A stretch of DNA of 64,000 nt from JAJPHW01 sp963799065 (GTDB lineage: Bacteria; Acidobacteriota; Terriglobia; Terriglobales; Acidobacteriaceae): contig CAWCVJ010000001.1 of NCBI GenBank assembly GCA_963799065.1, positions 1 through 64,000 of the forward strand, in the 5' to 3' direction. Within the stretch, counting starts at the first letter, position 1, and the number at the start of each line of letters is the position of its first letter. The notes beneath the pieces were generated by a model. That model did not search any database. It worked only from the letters and a program-made list of their open reading frames with translations, and was not told the DNA's origin. Both the position numbers and the translations under genes were made by a program. Shown in pieces: positions 25,583 to 33,115 of this stretch.

Positions 25583-26893
25583 ATGTCCAGCCAGTTTCTC
25601 GCACGATCTATATCCTTAGCCCTATTAATTTGTGCTCTCGGCCCCGTCCTCTTGCACGCAGGCGAAGCCCCGGCTAAAGCAGGTTCTATTCTCTTTGCTT
25701 TCGATTATTCCGATGGTGCCGCTCCGCAAGATGGCTTGGTCGCCGATTCCCACGGCAATCTTTTTGGAACAACCTATCTCGGCGGAAACGGTGAATGCGA
25801 CCTGGGATGTGGCGTTGTTTTCGAGCTTTCTCACACCGGGACCGGTTGGGTCGAGAATACCATCTACTATTTCTGCTCCCAGGCGTATTGCGCTGACGGT
25901 ACCAATCCCTATGCCGGGGTTACCGTCGATAAGGATGGGAATCTGTATGGCACGACTTTCCAGAATGGCTACTATGGCGCAGGTACGGTATACGAGCTTT
26001 CGCCGGACGGGCACGGCGGCTACAACTTTCAGGTTCTTTATAACTTCGCCGGCGGATCCGACGGCTCTAACCCTCTAAAAGGCCGGCTTGCACTGGATGC
26101 TTCCGGCAATCTGTACGGCACAACGTATCGCGGCGGTGCGAGCGACAATGGGACAGTCTATGAAGTAAGCCGCTCGGGCAGCACCTGGAAAGAAACGGTG
26201 TTGTACAGCTTCACGCTGGGTGCCGATGGAGGATGGCCGAATGGCGGCGTGGTGCTGGATAAATCGGGCAATCTGTTTGGGGCCAGCTACTTTGGTGGCG
26301 TGAACAATTGCTTTGAAGGCTGTGGCTCCGTTTATGAGCTCACCCACTCAGGCAGCACTTGGGTGGAAACGACGCTGCATGAATTTCAGGGCGGCAACAA
26401 TGACGGCGGCGCGGATGGAACCGACCTTACGCTCGATGCCGAGGGAAATATTTACGGCGCGACGTTTGACGGCGGGGGCACGGGTTGCGGCGGCGATGGC
26501 TGCGGAGTCGTTTTCGAATTGAGCAATACTGGCAGTGGCTGGAGCGAGAAAATACTGCACAGTTTTTCGGGTACCAACGACGGACAAGGTCCGGTAACAG
26601 TCAGCTTTGACGCGAAGGGGAATTTATTGGGCGCAACACAAGGTGGCGGCTTGCAGAATTGCTCCTCGTATGCGGCGCCGTCCTCGGGCGGACAGGCTTG
26701 TGGCGTCGTCTATAAGCTTACGCCGCAGCAAAATGGATCCTGGACTGAGACCATTCTGCATGACTTTACCGGTGGTGCGGACGGGGGCGAAGTCTTCGGC
26801 AACCTGTTGGTCAGCCCGTCAGGAGCAGTGTTCGGCATGTCCTACTGGGGTGGCGCAAACGGATACGGATCGGTCTGGGAAGGGCACGAGTAA
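25583..26893 (+). CDS. Secreted GloVer-repeat (choice-of-anchor tandem repeat) protein
   Basis: The 436-residue protein has a signal peptide (1-26) and then a tandem array of about eight imperfect units of 45-60 residues with the core pattern D-x-x-GNLYGTTYxGG-x-x-GTVYELS and YSFxGGxDG, best seen in DASGNLYGTTYRGGASDNG and DKSGNLFGASYFGG. This is the GloVer repeat (TIGR03803 type), frequent in Acidobacteriota, Verrucomicrobia and Gloeobacter, probably a beta-propeller-like surface or secreted domain of unknown function. Some units carry paired cysteines (CDLGCG, CFEGCG, CGGDGCG), likely disulfides. AGGAGG lies four bases before the ATG. A decayed relative lies at 9453-9793. No C-terminal anchor is visible. 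Confidence 0.88.
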   Translation: MSSQFLARSISLALLICALGPVLLHAGEAPAKAGSILFAFDYSDGAAPQDGLVADSHGNLFGTTYLGGNGECDLGCGVVFELSHTGTGWVENTIYYFCSQAYCADGTNPYAGVTVDKDGNLYGTTFQNGYYGAGTVYELSPDGHGGYNFQVLYNFAGGSDGSNPLKGRLALDASGNLYGTTYRGGASDNGTVYEVSRSGSTWKETVLYSFTLGADGGWPNGGVVLDKSGNLFGASYFGGVNNCFEGCGSVYELTHSGSTWVETTLHEFQGGNNDGGADGTDLTLDAEGNIYGATFDGGGTGCGGDGCGVVFELSNTGSGWSEKILHSFSGTNDGQGPVTVSFDAKGNLLGATQGGGLQNCSSYAAPSSGGQACGVVYKLTPQQNGSWTETILHDFTGGADGGEVFGNLLVSPSGAVFGMSYWGGANGYGSVWEGHE

Positions 26894-26928
26894 ACGGGGT
26901 CAGGGGGTTCGCCGAGGCCGAGCTGAAA

Positions 26929-27861
26929 TTACGCCTGCAAGAGCTTTTCGAGGGACGCCGCGTCGCTCACGTTGAGCGCCTTTTGCGAGCGATCAATCTG
27001 CCGCATGAGGCCGAAGAGGACTTTGCCGGGGCCAACTTCGACAAAGGTTTGGACGCCTTGCGCGATCAGTGCGCGTATCGACTGATCCCACTTCACTGAT
27101 CCTGTGACCTGGCGGATGAGTGCGTCCCGGCTGGCATCGGCGCCGTCTAAAAGGGCGCCGTCGACGTTGCACGCGACTGGAATTTGTGGCCGGTTGAACG
27201 TTATGGCTTGCAAGTCCGCAGCGAGGCGATCTTGCGCAGGCTTCATTAGCGAAGAATGGAAGGGTGCGCTGACTTGCAGCAGCACAGCTTTTTTCGCGCC
27301 GCGCTCGGTGGCGAGTTTTACGGCGCGGTCGATGGCGGCGGCGTGGCCCGAGATCACGATCTGGTCAGGAGAATTGATGTTGGCCGGTTCGCAGACTTCG
27401 CCTGAGGCAGCAAGGTTGCAGACGTCGGCTACCTTTGCGAGATCCATGCCGAGGATGGCGGCCATGGCGCCGACTCCGACGGGAACGGCTTCCTGCATGT
27501 ATTTGCCGCGATTGCGAACCGTGCGGACGGCGTCCGCAAAAGTGAGCGTGCCTGCGGCGACGTGGGAAGAGTATTCGCCGAGACTGTGGCCCGCGGCGAA
27601 TTGCGGAGCGACTCCTTTTTCCTTTAGCACTCGATAGATCGCGATCGATGATGTAAGGATTGCGGGTTGCGTGATCTCGGTCAGCTTGAGTTGGTCTTCC
27701 GGGCCTTCGAAGCAAAGCTGTGAGAGTTTGTAGCCCAGAGCGTCGTCGGCCTCGTCGAATGTCTGACGCGCCACGGGATAGATTTCGGCGAGTTCTTTGC
27801 CCATGCCGACGGACTGCGATCCCTGGCCGGGAAAGAGGAAAGCGATGGGGGCGTTTAGCAT
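26929..27861 (-). CDS. fabD: Malonyl-CoA:ACP transacylase
   Basis: FabD transfers malonyl from CoA to acyl carrier protein for fatty-acid synthesis. The 310-residue protein has FLFPGQGSQSVGMG at the N-terminus, the catalytic Ser93 in GHSLGEY and the catalytic His202 in SAPFHSSLM. Gln residues of the oxyanion hole (PGQGSQ) are present. It is the last gene of yceD-rpmF-plsX-fabD, eight bases after plsX, and converges with the GloVer gene. Confidence 0.97.
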   Translation of the reverse strand: MLNAPIAFLFPGQGSQSVGMGKELAEIYPVARQTFDEADDALGYKLSQLCFEGPEDQLKLTEITQPAILTSSIAIYRVLKEKGVAPQFAAGHSLGEYSSHVAAGTLTFADAVRTVRNRGKYMQEAVPVGVGAMAAILGMDLAKVADVCNLAASGEVCEPANINSPDQIVISGHAAAIDRAVKLATERGAKKAVLLQVSAPFHSSLMKPAQDRLAADLQAITFNRPQIPVACNVDGALLDGADASRDALIRQVTGSVKWDQSIRALIAQGVQTFVEVGPGKVLFGLMRQIDRSQKALNVSDAASLEKLLQA

Positions 27862-27869
27862 AATTTGGA

Positions 27870-28907
27870 TTAAACGGACGCGAGCAAGGCTTCCGGTTTT
27901 ACAGCTTTAGTCCTCGCCAGACCAGCGGCAATCTCCGCGTTGATGTTGTGTCCGGCAAATTCGGCGGAGACCCGGATTGCGTTCTTGATCGCATTGGCGT
28001 TCGAGGAGCCGTGAGTGATGAAGCACACGCCCTTTACCCCAAGCAGAGGAGCGCCGCCATATTCCGTGTGGTCGAGGCGCTTCTTGAAATCATGGAATGC
28101 GCTGCGGGATAACAAAGCCCCCACTTGCCGGGTGATCGTGGCTTTCAAGCTTTCTTTCAAAGTGTTGCGCACCAGATGTGCGACGCCTTCGGAAATTTTC
28201 AGGGCAACGTTGCCCACGAAGCCGTCGGCCACAATGACGTCGACCTTGCCGTTATAGAGATCGCGTCCTTCGACATTCCCGACAAAATTGATCGGAAGTT
28301 GCCGGAGCAACTGGAAGGCCTCCCGCGTAAGCAGATTGCCCTTGGTTTCTTCCTCGCCGATCGACAGCAATCCCACCCGGGGACGAGGTGTGCCGAACAT
28401 GCTGCGGAAATATATGTCGCCCATGACAGCGAATTGTTCGAGATTGTGGGCCTTGCAATCCACGTTGGCGCCGACGTCCAGCAGGGAAGCGGCCGTACCC
28501 AGCGCGGTGGGAAACACTGCGCACAGTGCCGGACGATCCAATCCCGGGATCGCGCCGAGGATCATCTTTGCGGCGGCCATCGCTGCGCCCGTATTGCCCG
28601 CGGTGACGAAGCCGTGCGCATGACCGTCGCGTACCAGTCGCAACCCCACGTGCATCGACGAATTGCGCTTGTGCCGCACCGCATCCACGGCTTTATCGTC
28701 CATGGAAATGACTTCGCTGGCGTGAACAATTTCAATGGGCAGCAAGCGCGCGGAGAGATAGCGGTCGAGTTCGGCGCGAAGCTGCGGCTCATGACCGACC
28801 AGCAACACGCGCAAACCAAAGTGCCGCGCCGCTTGCATTGCGCCTTCGATTTCGGGCTTGGGAGCGCGGTCGGAGCCGACCGCGTCCAGCGCTATCACGC
28901 TTGCCAT
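27870..28907 (-). CDS. plsX: Phosphate acyltransferase PlsX
   Basis: PlsX makes acyl-phosphate from acyl-ACP, the donor for PlsY in phospholipid synthesis. The 345-residue protein begins IALDAVGSDRAPKPEIEGA (family consensus DAMGGD, here DAVGSD, a conservative change) and contains VSAGNTGA-like VTAGNTGAAMAAAKMILG, FPTALGTAASLLDVGANVDC and the VIVADGFVGNVALK motif. It lies between rpmF and fabD as in many bacteria, coupling ribosome and membrane-lipid synthesis. Confidence 0.96.
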   Translation of the reverse strand: MASVIALDAVGSDRAPKPEIEGAMQAARHFGLRVLLVGHEPQLRAELDRYLSARLLPIEIVHASEVISMDDKAVDAVRHKRNSSMHVGLRLVRDGHAHGFVTAGNTGAAMAAAKMILGAIPGLDRPALCAVFPTALGTAASLLDVGANVDCKAHNLEQFAVMGDIYFRSMFGTPRPRVGLLSIGEEETKGNLLTREAFQLLRQLPINFVGNVEGRDLYNGKVDVIVADGFVGNVALKISEGVAHLVRNTLKESLKATITRQVGALLSRSAFHDFKKRLDHTEYGGAPLLGVKGVCFITHGSSNANAIKNAIRVSAEFAGHNINAEIAAGLARTKAVKPEALLASV

Positions 28908-28916
28908 GGAGACAGC

Positions 28917-29102
28917 TTAACTGGCTTCTTCGACCGCGACAATCTCGCGGCCTTTATACTGTCCGCACTTGGGGCAGGCACGGTGCGGCATCTTGCGTTC
29001 GTGGCAGTTCGGGCATTCAGACAACGAATGCGTTTTCAAAGAGTCGTGCGCGCGCCGGTTGCCGGTGCGCGATTTGGAGTGCCGCCGTTTCGGATTAGGC
29101 AT
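28917..29102 (-). CDS. rpmF: Ribosomal protein bL32
   Basis: bL32 is a small protein of the large ribosomal subunit. The 61 residues start MPNPKRRHSKSRTGNRRAHD, the normal basic N-terminus. Cys30 and Cys33 (CPNC) and Cys43 and Cys46 (CPKC) form a zinc ribbon, so this is the zinc-binding (C+) form. AAGGAAA stands just ahead of the ATG. It is preceded by a 21-bp tandem repeat in the spacer to yceD. Confidence 0.97.
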   Translation of the reverse strand: MPNPKRRHSKSRTGNRRAHDSLKTHSLSECPNCHERKMPHRACPKCGQYKGREIVAVEEAS

Positions 29103-29116
29103 GAAATTTCCTTGTT

Positions 29117-29179
29117 ATGAAACTCGCAGTCGTTATTCTGGAACTCGTAATCGAAGTGATGAAACTCGCAGTCGCAAAA
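29117..29179. repeat. Three tandem 21-bp repeats between yceD and rpmF
   Basis: Copies at 29117-29137, 29138-29158 and 29159-29179 share the pattern ATGAAACTCGCAGTCG (copies 1 and 3 are identical over 16 bases, copy 2 is diverged). They lie in the transcribed spacer of the yceD-rpmF operon, so they will be in the mRNA. Confidence 0.7.
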
Positions 29180-29199
29180 TCCGCCGCCGAGCCTCACTT

Positions 29200-29752
29200 C
29201 TAGCTTTCCAGTTTGCTTCGAATATCTTTAAGCGCCGCCCAGCGCGGATCTTCCAGCGGTTCCGCGCACGAGCATTGCTGTTGATTCAGGTTTGCCCCGC
29301 AATGCGGACACAGCCCCCTGCAATCCTCGCGGCAAATCGCCCTCAGCGGGGCTTCCAAGAGCACCTGCTCACGCAGGGCGTCTTCCAGCAAAATTCCGTC
29401 ACCTTCATAATACCCGACTTCGGCCTCGGCTGAGGTCACCGAAACCTCTTCGCGTCCCGTATCTACGCCCAGAGGCCGATACAGCAGGTCAAACTCCCGC
29501 TTGATGGCAACCTGCACCGGATCGAGGCAGCGGGCGCAAGGCGTTTCGAGGGCAGTCGCCAACTTTCCCACGAGCCGGATATCGAGGATGCTCTTGTGCT
29601 TACTCTCGTGTTCCTCAACCAACTGCGCGCTGCCGTCCGCCTTCAGCGCGCGGGTCTGCTTCCAATCCGGTCCAAAATCGATCACGCCGGGCGCAAGATC
29701 CCTCATTGTAATCAATGGGATGATCCTGAAGCTCTGCGATGGTAATGCGCAT
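29200..29752 (-). CDS. yceD: YceD/DUF177 protein, with an apparent frame break near the N-terminus
   Basis: YceD-family proteins are encoded with rpmF and plsX and act in 23S rRNA metabolism. The main frame (from 29706) gives 168 residues with Cys57/Cys60 in CARCLDP and the C-terminal Cys pairs CREDCRGLCPHCG. Two signs say the gene starts further up in another frame: an ATG at 29752 has GGAGG five bases before it, and it encodes MRITIAELQDHPIDY, a fitting first strand that leads, if one base is skipped near 29705, straight into DLAPGVIDFGPDW of the main frame. The predicted promoter is at 29830-29858. So there is either a one-base indel in the sequence or a real frame event; the shorter start at 29706 lacks a ribosome site. 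Confidence 0.8.
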
Positions 29753-29829
29753 TCCGACCTCCGATCCCCATCCCTCACACCGTAACCCACACGGAGGACT
29801 GGCACAGAGGCACAGCAGGGACAATACCA

Positions 29830-29858
29830 AGCATAAATAGTGCAGGAAGGGGTGTCAA
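29830..29858 (-). promoter_or_regulatory. Sigma-70 promoter of the yceD-rpmF-plsX-fabD operon
   Basis: On the minus strand TTGACA (29858-29853) and TATGCT (29835-29830) are spaced by 17 bases. Transcription would begin near 29823, about 70 bases before the preferred yceD start at 29752. Confidence 0.75.
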
Positions 29859-29906
29859 CGTGGCTTGCGCATGGGTGTAGATGCTCCAAGATAATGTCAC
29901 CCTACA

Positions 29907-30476
29907 CTACCAGCGATCGACCAACTCCCACCACAGCAGCCTGACCCATTCGTAGAAATTGGTTTTGGCCCACTGTCGTCTTTGCCACCAGTTCACACCA
30001 AACTCGCGTGGGTCGAACGCAGCGGCGACCGAGTAGTCGTGGCTCGGGTCTTCTTTGCTAAAAATGCGGACCGCTCGCTGGGTATGGTACTCCGAAGTGA
30101 CCAGCAAGATGCGTCTTCCCGGAACCTGTTGCAGGCACGCCGCCGCGTCATGTACCTCCGCCTGCGTCGAGCGACCCATGATGGGGCAGATCCGTATCCG
30201 GTCCGCGTGGGGAAGTTGCTGCACGTACCTCTGGGCTAGTTCAGTTTGGCTCCAGCCATAAACTTTTTCCACATCCGGCACATCCAGGATCATGACCGGA
30301 GCATAGCCTCGATTCAACAAATCGGCTCCGCGGGCAGGACGGACTTCGGTTTCGCCTGCCAACACCACGATTGCATCCGCCGTCTGGACTTGATCGACAA
30401 CGAGAAACCGCCCTGAAAAAGCGGCCAGTGTGAGCAGCGCCGCTCCGGCCAGTACCAGCAACGTCCGGCTACGCAC
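29907..30476 (-). CDS. YdcF/ElyC-like (DUF218) envelope protein
   Basis: The 189-residue protein has an N-terminal membrane helix or uncleaved signal (4-20) followed by the DUF218 core: ADAIVVLAGETEVRPARGAD, a helix RYVQQLPHADRI, STQAEVHDAAACLQQ and RILLVTSEYHTQRAVRIF. The acidic and Ser/Thr residues in these segments form the presumed active site. Relatives (SanA, ElyC, YdcF) act in the envelope and affect peptidoglycan or polysaccharide precursor metabolism, but the reaction is unknown. The gene ends on the minus strand upstream of the yceD promoter and is independent of it. Confidence 0.8.
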   Translation of the reverse strand: MRSRTLLVLAGAALLTLAAFSGRFLVVDQVQTADAIVVLAGETEVRPARGADLLNRGYAPVMILDVPDVEKVYGWSQTELAQRYVQQLPHADRIRICPIMGRSTQAEVHDAAACLQQVPGRRILLVTSEYHTQRAVRIFSKEDPSHDYSVAAAFDPREFGVNWWQRRQWAKTNFYEWVRLLWWELVDRW

Positions 30477-30667
30477 TGCGACCCTGTTTCGTCAACTTTA
30501 ACCGTATTTTCATAGTGGCCGGCTCAGATGACTAAAGTGTTGAGTAGCCTTTGGATTTCGCCGCCGTTGCCCGCTCAAATCTGCCAGACTAGAGCTTCCG
30601 AAGGCCATCCATCGACGCTTCGCATGTTAACATCAAGCTTCCCCACACAATTCAAGACAAGAGACTT

Positions 30668-32020
30668 ATGACGACTACATTGACCAATTCCAAAGAAGAT
30701 ATCAAGAAGCAAATCACCGAACGCACCGCTCAGATTGGCATCATCGGACTGGGTTACGTCGGCCTTCCGCTCACGCTGCTTTTTAGCGAGCAGCGGTTCC
30801 GCATCACCGGATTCGATATCGATGAGCGTAAGGTTGCGGCCATCGCCCAGGGCACTTCCTACATCTACCGCATTCCGGCTGCCGAAATTCAGGCCGCTAA
30901 AGGGAATGGCTTTACAGCGACGTCCGATTACTCGAAGATTACGGCCATGGATGCGATCATCATTTGCGTCCCCACGCCGCTGAATGAGTACCACGAGCCC
31001 GATTTGAGCTACATCACGAACACCGCCGAGGCCATCGCGCCGTATCTTCGTGAAGGCCAGTTGGTCATTTTGGAGAGCACGACCTATCCCGGAACCACGG
31101 AAGAAGTCTTGATTCCGATTCTCGAGAAGGGCAATAAGCGGGGATTGAAGGCATCGCGCGGCGAAGCTTCCGCAGAGGGCAAGTTCTACGTTGCTTTCTC
31201 GCCGGAGCGCGAAGACCCAGGTAATACCACGGTCGCAAGGCGTGACATTCCAAAAGTTGTTGGCGGACTTGACGCTACGGCCAGCGAACTTGCTTGCGCC
31301 TTCTACGGCTCGATCTTCAACCGCACCGTTCCCGTTTCATCCCCCGCAGCGGCGGAAATGACCAAGCTGCTCGAAAACATTTACCGCTGCGTCAATATCG
31401 CGCTGGTCAACGAGTTGAAGCTATTATCTCTGCGCATGGGCATCAACATTTGGGAGGTCATCGAAGCCGCGTCGACCAAGCCCTTCGGATTCCATCCCTT
31501 CTACCCCGGCCCAGGACTGGGCGGACACTGCATTCCCGTCGATCCCTTCTATCTTTCGTGGAAAGCCAAGGAATGGGATTTCCGGACTCGTTTCATCGAA
31601 CTCGCGGGCGAGATCAACATCTCCATGCCCTACCATGTCCTCGCTTCGATTGCCGGCGGATTAAATCAACACAAGAAGGCTCTGAACGGATCGAAGGTGT
31701 TGGTGCTGGGATTAGCCTACAAGAAAGATATCGACGACCTGCGTGAATCGCCCTCCTTGACCATCATCGAGTTGTTGCAAAAGGAAGGCGCGGTGGTCAG
31801 CTATAACGACCCTTACTTCCCCAGTGTTGGCAAGGGCCGCAAATACGACTTGCACATGAAATGCGCGCCGCTGGAGAACCTGGGGCAATACGACTGCGCC
31901 GTAATCGTCACCGACCACTCCGATTATGATTATGAGCGGATCGTCCGCGAATCGCAGCTGGTCGTGGACACGCGTAACGCGACCAAGAAGATCAGTAGCC
32001 CGAAGATCGTACGCTGCTAG
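30668..32020 (+). CDS. Nucleotide-sugar 6-dehydrogenase (WbpA/UDP-GlcNAc-type)
   Basis: This 450-residue NAD-dependent enzyme oxidizes the C6 alcohol of a UDP-sugar twice to the uronic acid, for capsule, O-antigen or exopolysaccharide. It has the Rossmann motif GIIGLGYVGLPLT (23-35), the central helix with AAAEMTKLLENIYRCVNIAL, and the catalytic Cys288 in GLGGHCIPVDPFYLSWKA. The WKAKEWDF stretch after the catalytic cysteine and the overall spacing favour the UDP-N-acetylglucosamine/galactosamine branch (WbpA) over UDP-glucose dehydrogenase. No glycosyltransferase or polymerase genes are adjacent, so its polysaccharide cannot be named. Confidence 0.88.
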   Translation: MTTTLTNSKEDIKKQITERTAQIGIIGLGYVGLPLTLLFSEQRFRITGFDIDERKVAAIAQGTSYIYRIPAAEIQAAKGNGFTATSDYSKITAMDAIIICVPTPLNEYHEPDLSYITNTAEAIAPYLREGQLVILESTTYPGTTEEVLIPILEKGNKRGLKASRGEASAEGKFYVAFSPEREDPGNTTVARRDIPKVVGGLDATASELACAFYGSIFNRTVPVSSPAAAEMTKLLENIYRCVNIALVNELKLLSLRMGINIWEVIEAASTKPFGFHPFYPGPGLGGHCIPVDPFYLSWKAKEWDFRTRFIELAGEINISMPYHVLASIAGGLNQHKKALNGSKVLVLGLAYKKDIDDLRESPSLTIIELLQKEGAVVSYNDPYFPSVGKGRKYDLHMKCAPLENLGQYDCAVIVTDHSDYDYERIVRESQLVVDTRNATKKISSPKIVRC

Positions 32021-32065
32021 GAGTGCAATTCAAAAGGCGCGGTTTGAGCGGGCGGGCAGGATTCG

Positions 32066-32091
32066 GGGCCGACGGCGATCGTCGCCGGCCC
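32066..32091. terminator. GC-rich hairpin between convergent genes
   Basis: GGGCC-GAC-GGCGA pairs with TCGCC-GGCCC around TCG, with a bulge. It lies 45 bases after the sugar dehydrogenase stop and 10 bases before the end of the Flp gene. There is no T-run, so it may be Rho-assisted or simply a repeat. Confidence 0.4.
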
Positions 32092-32101
32092 GCTTCGGAA
32101 G

Positions 32102-32266
32102 TTATTGAATCGTGCTGCCGACTTCAGAGAAAACGGTGTTGGAGCTAGTCCCGATCAGTCTTACCGTGCCAATCACGATCACCAGAATCACGGCCAACAT
32201 CACAGCGTACTCGGCCACGTCCTGGCCCTGCTCGTCGTTCCAGACTCGGTGTAGAAATCGCTTCAT
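32102..32266 (-). CDS. Flp-family type IVb pilin
   Basis: The 54-residue product is of Flp/Fap pilin type: a short basic leader (MKRFLHRVWNDEQGQ) is followed by DVAEYAVMLAVILVIVIGTV, where the conserved Glu five residues into the mature N-terminus is present. The prepilin peptidase would cut after the Gly of EQG or close to it. Flp pilins are assembled by Tad machinery, which is not in the window. The ATG at 32266 has GGAG 11 bases upstream; the longer frame to 32317 would add non-pilin residues. It converges with the sugar dehydrogenase and is followed upstream by the kinase-regulator genes on the same strand. Confidence 0.85.
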   Translation of the reverse strand: MKRFLHRVWNDEQGQDVAEYAVMLAVILVIVIGTVRLIGTSSNTVFSEVGSTIQ

Positions 32267-32280
32267 AGTGGGCTCGCTCC

Positions 32281-32299
32281 GCTGCCCTCCAAGGGCAGC
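32281..32299 (-). promoter_or_regulatory. Perfect hairpin in the Flp pilin leader
   Basis: GCTGCCCT/AGGGCAGC arms (8 bp) with a 3-base loop end 14 bases before the pilin ATG, directly next to its ribosome site. It could control translation or transcript stability of the pilin message. Confidence 0.45.
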
Positions 32300-32431
32300 C
32301 TCTAGGTTAAGGGTCAACCCCGCCGTGAAAGACAGGGGTTGGCCCAGTTCAAATTAACCTTAGCGTAATAAATCCGTGACAATGGGGCAATAGCACCGTA
32401 GTGACCCGCCTATGGCACAAAAGTGCCATCA

Positions 32432-33115
32432 CTAAGCGATGGGTTTTAAAGGCAAAGACTGATTCACCGCGAACAAGGCCAGTTCCAGTCGCGTGGAAAC
32501 ACCAAGCTTATCGAAGATATTGCTGAGATGGTGCTTGACCGTGTCTTCGCTGATCTTGAAATACTCCGCGATTTCTTTATTGGAGTACCCCGCTACCACG
32601 GCGGAGACGATTTCGATCTCGCGCGGGGTTAGGCCGAACTTTTTCTGCCGGGCTTCTTCTCCCGAAGATTGAATCAAGGTGCGAAGATAAAGCACCAGAT
32701 TGGAAACGCTCTCGCGCCCAACCCAATACTCGCCCGACATGACAGTGTGAATACTTTTGAGCAGAAGCTGGGTGGCGGAATCTTTCAGCACCACGCCGCG
32801 AGCGCCTAGCTGCAAGGCTTCCACAATCTGCTTTTTCTCCGCCGCCGCCGTCAGCAAAATCACCCTCACTGCGTGCGAGTTGGACTCGGTGGTCATGTCC
32901 CGCAGGGCTTCCAGGCCGGTGTGCCGCGGCATGGCCAGGTCAAGCAACATCAAGTCGGGCTTAAGCTGCCGCGCCATCTTTACCGCTTCTTCGCCGTCGC
33001 AAGCCTCCCCAATGACTTTCAAGTCCGATTCGGATTCGAGCAGACGTCGCAGGCCATCGCGAAAAATCGGATGGTCGTCGGCGATAAGGATGCGGATCGG
33101 TTTCTTACTGTCCAT
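32432..33115 (-). CDS. NarL/FixJ-type response regulator
   Basis: The 227-residue cytoplasmic regulator has a receiver (residues 6-125) with acidic pocket Asp13/Asp14, phospho-acceptor Asp59 in LMLLDLAMP and Lys111 in VVLKDSA, and a C-terminal LuxR helix-turn-helix (about 158-215) with LTPREIEIVSAVVAGYSN and the recognition helix EDTVKHHLSNIF. Everything needed for phosphorylation and DNA binding is intact. It overlaps the histidine kinase gene by 11 bases, so the two form one two-component system. Targets are unknown; the Flp pilin downstream on the same strand is a candidate by position only. Confidence 0.94.
   Translation of the reverse strand: MDSKKPIRILIADDHPIFRDGLRRLLESESDLKVIGEACDGEEAVKMARQLKPDLMLLDLAMPRHTGLEALRDMTTESNSHAVRVILLTAAAEKKQIVEALQLGARGVVLKDSATQLLLKSIHTVMSGEYWVGRESVSNLVLYLRTLIQSSGEEARQKKFGLTPREIEIVSAVVAGYSNKEIAEYFKISEDTVKHHLSNIFDKLGVSTRLELALFAVNQSLPLKPIA

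Noticed and set aside
30668..32020. Polysaccharide biosynthesis cluster around the nucleotide-sugar dehydrogenase
   Set aside because: The flanking genes (YdcF-like, Flp pilin, two-component pair) include no glycosyltransferase, flippase or polymerase.
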